From NCBI GenBank assembly GCA_937983495.1, contig CALKAA010000376.1, forward strand, positions 1 to 5,508: a DNA stretch of 5,508 nucleotides. The letters run 5' to 3'. This document shows positions 1 to 5,462 of the stretch, in pieces. Every line of letters begins with the position of its first letter. The stretch's first letter is position 1. Position numbers and translations under genes: made by a program. This stretch comes from an uncultured Gemmobacter sp. Lineage in GTDB: Bacteria; Pseudomonadota; Alphaproteobacteria; Rhodobacterales; Rhodobacteraceae. Under the pieces are notes generated by a model that was given only the letters and a program-made list of their open reading frames with translations, made no database searches and had not been told where the DNA came from.

Positions 1-2
1 CC

Positions 3-131
3 GCCCTTGGCCTGACCGAAGGGGGCTTTGCCGCCGCCCTCACCGCCGCCAAACAGGCCTCCTCCATGAAGGCCAACCCGGTGGCGTTGAATGACAGGCA
101 ATTGGCAGCGATCCTCGCGCGGGCTCTGTAG
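3..131 (+). CDS. Iron-containing alcohol dehydrogenase, C-terminal fragment (5' end outside window)
   Basis: An open frame enters from the left edge (first full codon at 3) and stops at TAG 129-131, giving 42 residues. The tail contains ASSMKANPVALNDRQLAAIL, which resembles the extreme C-terminus of group III iron-containing alcohol dehydrogenases: a Ser-Ser-Met-Lys-x-Asn-Pro stretch, then a helix that ends the protein. The metal-binding His residues and the nucleotide-binding domain of the family lie upstream and cannot be seen. In ped/exa alcohol-oxidation loci an ErcA-like iron ADH is a common neighbour and has been linked to regulation of the system, which fits the genes to the right. The call rests on a short tail recognised by eye. 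A different protein with a similar C-terminal helix is possible. The gene runs convergently to the binding-protein operon on the other strand. Confidence 0.55.
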   Translation, partial: ALGLTEGGFAAALTAAKQASSMKANPVALNDRQLAAILARAL

Positions 132-146
132 CCCTTGGGCGGATCA

Positions 147-165
147 GGAAACGCACCGCGTTTCC
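147..165 (+). terminator. Hairpin after the iron-ADH stop, probable terminator
   Basis: A perfect 8-bp inverted repeat, GGAAACGC (147-154) and GCGTTTCC (158-165), flanks a 3-base ACC loop and starts 15 bases after the TAG at 129-131. There is no true T tract after it, only the TTT inside the 3' arm, so it would be a weak intrinsic terminator by E. coli standards. Such hairpins are common in GC-rich alphaproteobacteria. Its position directly after the gene supports the call. Confidence 0.5.
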
Positions 166-222
166 CCGCCCATGTGGGAACACCTCCCCGTAACCGTAGC
201 AACTTACGACCGAGAGGCCAGA

Positions 223-266
223 GCCCGCCCGGTGGGTGCGAAGCACCCGCCCCCCGCAGGGCGGGC
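223..266. repeat. Nested inverted repeat (two stacked stems) in convergent gap
   Basis: The outer arms GCCCGCCC (223-230) and GGGCGGGC (259-266) are perfect 8-bp complements. Immediately inside, GGTGGGTGC (231-239) pairs with GCACCCGCC (243-251) around a GAA loop, with one G-U wobble when transcribed from the plus strand. The result is about 17 bp of stem interrupted by a 7-base one-sided bulge (252-258). It lies between two convergent genes. It may help terminate transcription from either side or stabilise 3' ends. A short dispersed palindromic repeat is an alternative that needs genome-wide comparison. Confidence 0.5.
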
Positions 267-269
267 GCT

Positions 270-294
270 GGCCGTTGGCTTCGGGCCAACGGCC
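270..294. terminator. Perfect 10-bp hairpin in convergent gap, candidate bidirectional terminator
   Basis: GGCCGTTGGC (270-279) and GCCAACGGCC (285-294) are exact reverse complements around the 5-base loop TTCGG. The stem is as strong from either strand. It lies midway between the stop codons of the two convergent genes, as expected of a shared bidirectional terminator, but no T run follows on either strand. Confidence 0.45.
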
Positions 295-316
295 CGATGT
301 GGAAACGGCACCGCAT

Positions 317-338
317 GACCTCGGCGATGGCCGAGGCC
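317..338 (-). terminator. Hairpin after the MoxJ-like gene stop, probable terminator
   Basis: Read on the minus strand, a 9-bp stem (338-330 with 325-317, one G-U wobble) closes a CATC tetraloop and begins 5 bases after the TGA of the MoxJ-like gene. The core CCTCGGC/GCCGAGG is perfect. No U tract follows, so termination efficiency cannot be judged; the hairpin may instead protect the 3' end of the mRNA. Confidence 0.5.
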
Positions 339-343
339 AAATC

Positions 344-1282
344 TCACCGTTTCGGCGGCAGAAACGTCAGCCCATATTGGGCATAGGCCGCCGCGATCCG
401 GCCATCGGCCAAGGCCGCCGTCACCGCATCATCCAGCGCATAGGCCAGATCGCGGTGGCTGGTATGCACCGCCAGCCCCAGCGTCCAGCGCCCAAGCGCA
501 AAGCCCGCCAAGGGCGGTTCATGCACCCTAACCCCTTGCACGGCACCAAATTCCAGCTGCGCCTGTGGCCCCATTGCCGCCATGGTCTCGCCCGCCGCGA
601 GCGCCGCCATCCCCTCGGCCATCGTGCGATGCCGCCGGATCATCGGGCCAATATCGCCGCCGGGAAACGAGGTCAGATAGAAATCGGCAATCGAGTCATT
701 CTCCACCGCCACCGGATCAAAGCGGAAGAACGCGGGCACCGGCCCGCCCTCATCGCGGCCCCCTTGCGGGTTCGCCACCGCGTCAGGGTAGGCCTCGGCA
801 CGATAGGCAATGGCGATCTGCTCATCGGCATATTGGCCGGTGAACACCACCTGATCAATCTTGCAGGTCAGATCGCTGTTATAGGGCACCCGCAGCATCA
901 CATTTGCCACCGGTTCCTTCTGCACACCACCACGCCAGACATTCGCCATCAAGTCGGTCTGGATCGTCTCGCCCGCTTGCACAAAGCGAAATTCCGGTTC
1001 CACACCAAGCCCTTGGGCCAGAATACGCCCCAGCTCCACATCCACACCTTTCGGCGTTTCGCCCTCCAGCCAACTATAGGGCGGGAAGTCCTCATAGACC
1101 GCGATGGTCAGGCTGCCGCGGTCCAGAATTTCATCCAGCGTCTGCCCCACAAACTCGCGCGGGGTGTTTTGCATCCGCTGTTCCGGGGCCACGCCCTCGC
1201 AGCGGGCATGAACGGGCAAGGCGGCGAGGGTGGCCAGCACCCCCGCCGCCAGCGCCGTCAGAAACGGGCGCTGCCTTGCCAT
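344..1282 (-). CDS. MoxJ/XoxJ-like periplasmic binding protein, quinoprotein dehydrogenase-associated
   Basis: This 312-residue exported protein is of the family 3 solute-binding type. MoxJ/XoxJ proteins sit beside methanol and other PQQ dehydrogenases and are thought to help the dehydrogenase mature or meet its cytochrome rather than feed a transporter. Residues 1-26 form a signal peptide (MARQ, hydrophobic stretch, PVHA). The mature part starts with a typical lobe strand, LTIAVYEDFPPYSW (58-71), followed by GVDVELGRILAQGLG (79-93). The segment DLMANVWRGGVQKEPVANVMLRVPYN (110-135) is characteristic of the MoxJ branch. Two cysteines remain after cleavage (28 and 140) and could form a disulfide. 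The ATG at 1282 is preferred. A TTG at 1288 would overlap the cytochrome stop by 4 bases (TTGA) and add two residues. No clear Shine-Dalgarno is seen, so translation is probably coupled to the cytochrome gene. It is second in the pedF operon. Confidence 0.85.
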   Translation of the reverse strand: MARQRPFLTALAAGVLATLAALPVHARCEGVAPEQRMQNTPREFVGQTLDEILDRGSLTIAVYEDFPPYSWLEGETPKGVDVELGRILAQGLGVEPEFRFVQAGETIQTDLMANVWRGGVQKEPVANVMLRVPYNSDLTCKIDQVVFTGQYADEQIAIAYRAEAYPDAVANPQGGRDEGGPVPAFFRFDPVAVENDSIADFYLTSFPGGDIGPMIRRHRTMAEGMAALAAGETMAAMGPQAQLEFGAVQGVRVHEPPLAGFALGRWTLGLAVHTSHRDLAYALDDAVTAALADGRIAAAYAQYGLTFLPPKR

Positions 1283-1284
1283 GA

Positions 1285-1965
1285 TCAATGCGCCGCCGAA
1301 AGCCCGACAGTCAGCGCATCCGCCGCGTGTTTTTCGCCCTCGGGCGTGCCGTTCAGATGCAGCGCCGCCTGACGCGCCGCGCTATCGGCCACCGGCGCAC
1401 CCGAGGCGGTCTTCACCTCCGCCGCAATCGCCTCCAGCTCGGCCTTCAGTGCGGCCTCATCGGCACCGCCCTTGGCCAACGTGTCACGAATATCGCTCAG
1501 CCGGGCGGCGTGGCTGTCCAGCGCGCCATCCTCGGGGCGGGTCTCGATATAGGTGCGGATCGCCCAGCCGGCTTTCTGCCCCAACACCTCGCCAAAGGCG
1601 GGCATCTTGGTGGTGCCATCCTGCGTATAGCCGTGCTGGAACCGCTCCATATACCATTCATCGCCATATTCGGCGGCCTCCAGAAAGCGCAGATCGGGGG
1701 CCAGACCGCCCGACACCACGCCAAGCCCATGGCAACGCGCGCAGTTCTGGGTATAGCCGCTGGCGCCGATTTCCACCGCCTTGGCCCAGGTTTCGTCGCC
1801 CACCTTCTCGGCGCGGTAGGGGTTTTCGATCAGCCATTCCTCGCCCACCTCGGGCAGGGCATCGGTATTCACCGGCTGGGGGGCCACATCCCCATGGCCA
1901 AAAGCGGCAGTGGCGACCAAGGCAATGCCCAACAGGGCCGCCGAGTGGCGAAGCAACGGTTTCAT
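1285..1965 (-). CDS. pedF: Cytochrome c-550, PedF type, electron acceptor for quinoprotein alcohol dehydrogenase
   Basis: This 226-residue periplasmic mono-haem c-type cytochrome is expected to take electrons from a PQQ alcohol dehydrogenase and pass them to the terminal oxidase chain. Residues 1-23 are a signal peptide, so the mature protein starts near HGDVAPQPVNT. CARCH (75-79) is the CXXCH haem site, and Met121 in KMPAFGEVL is the likely axial ligand. The segments GEEWLIENPYR (41-51), GLAPDLR (87-93) and GDEWYMERFQHG (101-112) match the PedF branch as I remember it. Residues 150-226 form a long Ala/Glu/Lys-rich, probably helical tail beyond the usual end of the haem domain. The ATG at 1965 was chosen over an upstream ATG at 2190 because it begins the signal peptide and has GGGAGG (1980-1975) nine bases before it. 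It is first in the operon, with the MoxJ-like gene directly after it. Confidence 0.88.
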   Translation of the reverse strand: MKPLLRHSAALLGIALVATAAFGHGDVAPQPVNTDALPEVGEEWLIENPYRAEKVGDETWAKAVEIGASGYTQNCARCHGLGVVSGGLAPDLRFLEAAEYGDEWYMERFQHGYTQDGTTKMPAFGEVLGQKAGWAIRTYIETRPEDGALDSHAARLSDIRDTLAKGGADEAALKAELEAIAAEVKTASGAPVADSAARQAALHLNGTPEGEKHAADALTVGLSAAH

Positions 1966-2131
1966 AGGCGGTTTCCTCCCAAATCCTGCCGCAAACCATA
2001 GGGCAGGCGGGCAAAGCGGCTCCATTCGACTTTGGTCTTGAACGCCGCAATGCAGCGCGTTCCGGGCGTTAGACCTTGGTCGCATTGCCCCTTCCGGCCA
2101 TGGCGGGCAGCCTGCGGTCAGGGAGACGCTC
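1966..2131. promoter_or_regulatory. Divergent promoter region with short inverted repeats
   Basis: These 166 bases separate the start of pedF (minus) from the start of the ABC binding-protein gene (plus) and must hold both promoters. The outer ends carry the two Shine-Dalgarno sites: GGGAGG on the minus strand at 1980-1975 and GGGAG on the plus strand at 2121-2125. Three inverted repeats are visible: CCTGCC/GGCAGG (1985-1990 and 2002-2007), AACGCC/GGCGTT (2041-2046 and 2065-2070) and GCAATGC/GCATTGC (2047-2053 and 2082-2088). No convincing sigma-70 -35/-10 pair was found on either strand, which would suit an activator-dependent promoter. Which repeat, if any, is an operator cannot be decided from one sequence. 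Confidence 0.5.
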
Positions 2132-3322
2132 ATGACCAGACCATACCGAACCACCGGCCTTTGCGCCGTGTTGGCGCTGTGTTGCGCCATGCCTGCGCTG
2201 GCTCAGCAAAAGCCCGCATTGGCCGTGCCGATGGTGTATCTGCGCCAGCAAGTGCCGCAGCCGCCGGTGCTGTCGAACCTCGATCCGATCCCCGAGGATC
2301 TGGGCATCGCCGGGGCCGAAATCGCGCTGAAAGACAATCAAAGCACCGGCGCTTTCATGGGGCAGAATTTCAGCCTGACCGTGGTCGAGGTGCCGCCCGA
2401 GGGTGATTTGCCCGCCGCCGCCCGCACCGCTCTGGCCGAGGCGCAGCTTGTGCTGCTGGAGGGCGAGGCCGAACATCTGCTGACTGTCGCGGATCTGCCC
2501 GAGGCCAAGGGCGCGCTGCTGTTCAACGTCTCTGCCGGGGATGAGGCGCTGCGGTCCGACGCCTGCCGCCCCAACCTTTTGCACACCATCCCCGAAACTG
2601 CGGCCCGCACGGATGCGTTGATGCAGGTGCTGGTGGCGCGGCAATGGGCCGATCTTGCGATGATCGTGGGGCCGACCCCCAAGGATAGTGTCTACGCCGA
2701 TCACCTGCGCCGCTCTGCCGCCAAGTTTGGCCTGGCCATCGCAGGCGAGGTGCCATGGACCTTCGACACCGATCTGCGCGATTCGACCATGGACGAGGTG
2801 CCGCGCTTCACCCAGGCCCTGCCCGAACATGACGTGCTGCTGGTGGCCGATCCGACCGATGATTTCGGCCGCTATGTGCTGCACAACACCTGGCTTCCCC
2901 GCCCGGTGGCGGGCACCCATGGCCTCCATGGCGAGGCTTGGGCCAGCGTGATCGAGGCCTGGGGCGCCGTGCAGTTGCAGAACCGCTTCGAGGATCACGC
3001 CGCCCGCCCGATGCGCAGCGAAGATTACGCCGCATGGGTCGCCATCCGCGCCATTGGCGAGGCCGTCACCCGCAGCGGCAGCGCCGATCCCGCCGCCTTG
3101 CGCGCCTATATGCTGTCGGAGGCCTTCCAGCTCGATGGCTTCAAGGGCCGCGCCCTCACCTTCCGGCACTGGAATGGCCAGATGCGCCAACCCATCGCCG
3201 TGGTGAATGACCGCGCGCTGGTCACCCTCGCCCCGCTGCCGGGCTTTCTGCATCAGCGCAACGAGACCGACAGCCTCGGGCTGGACGAGCCCGAAAGCCG
3301 CTGCACCGCCTTCAAGGAGTAA
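2132..3322 (+). CDS. ABC transporter substrate-binding protein, PQQ-dependent alcohol dehydrogenase system
   Basis: This 396-residue exported protein has the layout of a type I (Leu/Ile/Val-receptor-like) periplasmic binding protein, and I recognise the branch that travels with PQQ alcohol dehydrogenases. Signal peptide residues 1-24 end in PALA, with the mature start at QQKPAL. A first lobe with alternating strands and helices (about 30-135) leads to a second Rossmann-like segment around ADLAMIVGPTPKDSVYADHLRRSAAKFGL (173-201) and DVLLVADPTDDFGRYV (234-249). The C-terminal GFLHQRNETDSLGLDEPE (371-388) resembles the family ending. Cys145 and Cys391 are the only mature cysteines and may pair. 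Start ATG 2132 has GGGAG six bases upstream. The gene opens the ABC operon; the ligand is unknown, and an REE complex, PQQ or an alcohol are all guesses from context. It may correspond to LutA-type proteins. Confidence 0.85.
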   Translation: MTRPYRTTGLCAVLALCCAMPALAQQKPALAVPMVYLRQQVPQPPVLSNLDPIPEDLGIAGAEIALKDNQSTGAFMGQNFSLTVVEVPPEGDLPAAARTALAEAQLVLLEGEAEHLLTVADLPEAKGALLFNVSAGDEALRSDACRPNLLHTIPETAARTDALMQVLVARQWADLAMIVGPTPKDSVYADHLRRSAAKFGLAIAGEVPWTFDTDLRDSTMDEVPRFTQALPEHDVLLVADPTDDFGRYVLHNTWLPRPVAGTHGLHGEAWASVIEAWGAVQLQNRFEDHAARPMRSEDYAAWVAIRAIGEAVTRSGSADPAALRAYMLSEAFQLDGFKGRALTFRHWNGQMRQPIAVVNDRALVTLAPLPGFLHQRNETDSLGLDEPESRCTAFKE

Positions 3323-3325
3323 CCG

Positions 3326-4282
3326 ATGCGCCTTTTGCTTGCCGCCCTGCTGACCAGCGTTGCCCTTCCTGCCATGGCGGGGGAAATCTGGGTCACCAAT
3401 GAGAAAGACGATACCGTCAGCGTGATCGACGTGGAAACGCTGGAAGTGGTGAAAACCTATCCCACTGGCGAGCGCCCCCGCGGCATCACCTTCTCCAAGG
3501 ATTTCAGCCGGGTCTATATCTGCGCCAGCGACAGCAACACCGTGCAGGTGATGGACCCGAACACCGGCGAGATCTTGCATGATCTGCCCTCGGGCGAAGA
3601 CCCGGAGCAGTTCGTCTTGGCCCCCGATGACCGCCACCTCTACATCGCCAATGAGGATGACGCGGTGACCACCGTGGTCGATACCGAAAGCCGCAGCGTG
3701 GTGGCGCAGATCAATGTCGGCATCGAACCCGAAGGCATGGCCGTTTCGCCCGATGGCAAGGTGGCGATCACCACCTCCGAGACCACCAATATGGCGCATT
3801 GGATCGACACCTCGACGCAAAGCCTGTTCGCCAACACGCTGGTCGATGCCCGGCCCCGCCATGCCGAGTTCACCGCCGATGGCGCGGCGCTTTGGGTCAG
3901 TTCCGAGATCGGCGGCACCATCACCGTCTTTGAAACCAAGGGCCAGACCGAGATCGGCAAGGTGCGTTTCGCCATTCAGGGCGTCAATCAGGATCTGGTG
4001 CAGCCGGTCGGCTTCAAGTTTTCGCCCGATGGCACCAAGGCTTTTGTGGCGCTTGGCCCCTCCAATCATGTCGCCGTGGTGAACACCGCCACCTATGAGG
4101 TGGAGAAATACATCCTTGTCGGGCGCCGCGTCTGGCACATGGCCTATTCGCCCGATCAAAGCCAGTTGTTCACCACCAATGGCGTCTCGGGCGATGTGAC
4201 GGTGATTGATGTTGCCACCGAAGAACCCGTGAAATCCATCAAAGTCGGCCGCTTCCCCTGGGGCGCGGCGATGCGTCCCTAA
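3326..4282 (+). CDS. YVTN-family seven-repeat beta-propeller protein, PQQ-dependent catabolism-associated (PedA1-like)
   Basis: This 318-residue periplasmic protein has a signal peptide of 18 residues or so (ending AMAG) followed by seven repeats of about 42 residues. The repeat strands start near WVTN 22, VYIC 63, LYIA 105, AITT 147, LWVS 189, AFVA 239 and LFTT 281. Each repeat carries the usual pattern of a turn, TVxVxD-like strand, xVGxxPxG loop and SPDG turn, so a closed seven-bladed propeller is expected. Spacing is 41-42 except between repeats five and six (50), where residues about 218-227 add a loop rich in Gln and Asn. ATG 3326 follows the previous stop by 3 bases, and AAGGAG at 3314-3319 gives a good ribosome site. 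The family occurs in quinoprotein-linked ABC operons. Its biochemical role is not established; a scaffold or metal-chaperone role is inferred. Confidence 0.88.
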   Translation: MRLLLAALLTSVALPAMAGEIWVTNEKDDTVSVIDVETLEVVKTYPTGERPRGITFSKDFSRVYICASDSNTVQVMDPNTGEILHDLPSGEDPEQFVLAPDDRHLYIANEDDAVTTVVDTESRSVVAQINVGIEPEGMAVSPDGKVAITTSETTNMAHWIDTSTQSLFANTLVDARPRHAEFTADGAALWVSSEIGGTITVFETKGQTEIGKVRFAIQGVNQDLVQPVGFKFSPDGTKAFVALGPSNHVAVVNTATYEVEKYILVGRRVWHMAYSPDQSQLFTTNGVSGDVTVIDVATEEPVKSIKVGRFPWGAAMRP

Positions 4283-4297
4283 CCATAGGAAATTGCC

Positions 4298-4717
4298 ATG
4301 AAAAACCTGTTTCTCACCGCCGCCCTTCTGCTGGCCCCGCTGGCCGCTTCGGCCCAGACTGCGGGCCTGTTGGAGCGCGCCAACCGGGTGGAACTGCCGG
4401 GGCTGAAGCTGATGTCGGGCGAGCCGGTGGCCACCGCGCCGATGGCCCTGAAATCCGGCACCTATTACATTCTGGAAATCGAATCCGATGGCAGCGCCGA
4501 GCTGGCCCTGGAAGGCGCCGGGTTCTTCCGCGCCATCTGGGTGAATGAGGTCGTCATCAACGACATCGAAATCCGCCCGCTTGGTCTCGATTCCTTTGAA
4601 TTTGACGACGAGGGCAAGATCGAGCTGTCCTTCATCGCCATCAAGCCGGGCAAATACAGCCTCAGCGTGCCGGGCAGCACCGGCGACAGTCAGCGGGTGG
4701 AGATCACCATCGAGTGA
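4298..4717 (+). CDS. Small exported beta-rich protein, cupredoxin-like without copper ligands (PedA2-like position)
   Basis: This 139-residue protein has a signal peptide (MKNLFLTAALLLAPLAASAQ, 1-20). I do not recognise a named family with certainty. The mature chain is mostly predicted beta strands: GTYYILEIESDG (54-65), FFRAIWVNEVVINDIEIRPLGLDSFEFDDEGKIELSF (76-112) and KPGKYSLSVPG (116-126). The order of 'strand, LG, F, acidic turn, hydrophobic strand, KPGxYxLxVPG' recalls a cupredoxin. The place of the copper Cys and His in the C-terminal loop is taken by Val and Ser, and there is no Cys or His anywhere in the protein. Acidic residues cluster at Asp98-Glu106. Translation starts at ATG 4298 (AGGA seven bases upstream), 15 bases after the propeller gene, and its stop overlaps the ATPase start. 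Place and size match PedA2 of P. putida, by recollection. The function is unknown. Confidence 0.8.
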   Translation: MKNLFLTAALLLAPLAASAQTAGLLERANRVELPGLKLMSGEPVATAPMALKSGTYYILEIESDGSAELALEGAGFFRAIWVNEVVINDIEIRPLGLDSFEFDDEGKIELSFIAIKPGKYSLSVPGSTGDSQRVEITIE

Positions 4718-5442
4718 CCAAGCACTTGAGCGGCATTGAGATTTCCGGCCTGAGCTACAGCTACGGCACCAAACGCGCGCTGGACGACCTGCATTTGCAG
4801 GTCGCGCCGGGGCAGTTCTGCGCGCTGCTGGGGCCGAACGGGGCCGGAAAATCGACGCTGTTTGCGCTGCTCACCCGGTTGTTCGTGGCACCACAGGGGC
4901 GCATCCTGCTGGCCGGGCAGGATCTGGCCCGCAGCCCCCGCGCTGCGCTGGCGCGCTTGGGCGTGGTGTTCCAGCAACCGACCCTCGACCTTGACCTGAC
5001 GGTGCGGCGCAACCTCATGTATTTCGCCGCGCTGCATGGTTTGGCCGGGCGCGCGGCGGAAACCCGTGTGACGGCGGCGCTCGACCGTCTCGGCATGGCC
5101 GAACGCGCGCGCGAACCTGTGCGGGCGTTGAATGGCGGCCATCGCCGCCGGATGGAGATTGCCCGCGCCTTGCTGCATGATCCGGCGGTGCTGCTGCTGG
5201 ATGAACCGACCGTGGGCCTTGATGCCGCCGCCCGCGTGGCGATCACCGATCATGTGCATGATCTGGCCGCCCAAGGCCTGACCGTGCTGTGGGCCACCCA
5301 TCTGACCGATGAAATCCGCGACAGCGACCGTGTGGCCGTGCTGCATCGCGGGCGCTTGCGCGCCCATGCCGCCGCCGCCGACCTGCGGCAGGGCGCAACC
5401 CTGCAAGCCGCCTTCCTCTCCCTGACCGAGGGCGCGGCATGA
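4714..5442 (+). CDS. pedB: ABC transporter ATP-binding protein, PQQ-dependent alcohol dehydrogenase system
   Basis: This 242-residue ATPase subunit sits on the cytoplasmic face of an ABC transporter and would power the permease that follows. Walker A is GPNGAGKST (40-48), the Q-loop is FQQPTLD (86-92, Gln87/Gln88), Walker B is VLLLDEPT (159-166), the D-loop is VGLD (167-170) and the switch His is His196 in WATHL. The signature is LNGGHRRRMEIARAL (139-153), with Asn and His in place of the usual Ser and Gln of LSGGQ; this variant is, as I recall, typical of the PQQ-linked subfamily. All catalytic residues are present, so the protein should be active. It starts with GTG at 4714, overlapping the previous stop by four bases (GTGA), with GGAG at 4699-4702. 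The family resembles ABC-2 drug-efflux ATPases. Direction of transport cannot be read from the sequence. Confidence 0.9.
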   Translation: MTKHLSGIEISGLSYSYGTKRALDDLHLQVAPGQFCALLGPNGAGKSTLFALLTRLFVAPQGRILLAGQDLARSPRAALARLGVVFQQPTLDLDLTVRRNLMYFAALHGLAGRAAETRVTAALDRLGMAERAREPVRALNGGHRRRMEIARALLHDPAVLLLDEPTVGLDAAARVAITDHVHDLAAQGLTVLWATHLTDEIRDSDRVAVLHRGRLRAHAAAADLRQGATLQAAFLSLTEGAA

Positions 5443-5462
5443 CCCCGTGGTTCATCGCCCTC
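5439..5462 (+). CDS. pedC: ABC permease start (first eight codons; truncated by adapter)
   Basis: ATG 5439 overlaps the ATPase stop by four bases (ATGA), so translation is coupled. Only MTPWFIAL is genomic. The rest of the apparent frame to the window end is read from sequencing adapter. Identity as the permease rests on position: in ped-type clusters the ATPase gene is followed by the ABC-2 type permease PedC. A short hydrophobic N-terminus fits this, but eight residues cannot prove it. Confidence 0.55.

Noticed and set aside
147..294. Possible CRISPR or tandem repeat array in the hairpin-rich gap
   Set aside because: The inverted repeats differ in sequence and there are no regularly spaced direct repeats or spacers.
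236..1372. A 378-codon open frame on the plus strand opposite the MoxJ-like gene
   Set aside because: It runs through the hairpin-rich gap, is antisense to a recognised binding protein, and encodes an Arg/His/Pro-rich chain typical of shadow frames.
2097..2104. 8-bp palindrome GCCATGGC upstream of the ABC operon, with an internal ATG
   Set aside because: The ATG is out of frame with the gene and lacks a useful frame. A single 8-bp palindrome is expected by chance in such DNA, so it is not listed as a site.
1966..2190. An upstream ATG at 2190 extending the cytochrome by 75 residues
   Set aside because: The extension would bury the signal peptide inside the protein and overlap the divergent gene start. 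The ATG at 1965 has a strong GGGAGG site and begins a normal signal peptide.
2069..4159. A 696-codon open frame on the minus strand lying across the binding-protein and propeller genes
   Set aside because: It is antisense to two well-supported exported proteins. GC-rich DNA with biased third positions commonly leaves a long open antisense frame. Its translation is a run of Gly, His, Arg and Ala without recognisable domains, signal peptide or ribosome site.
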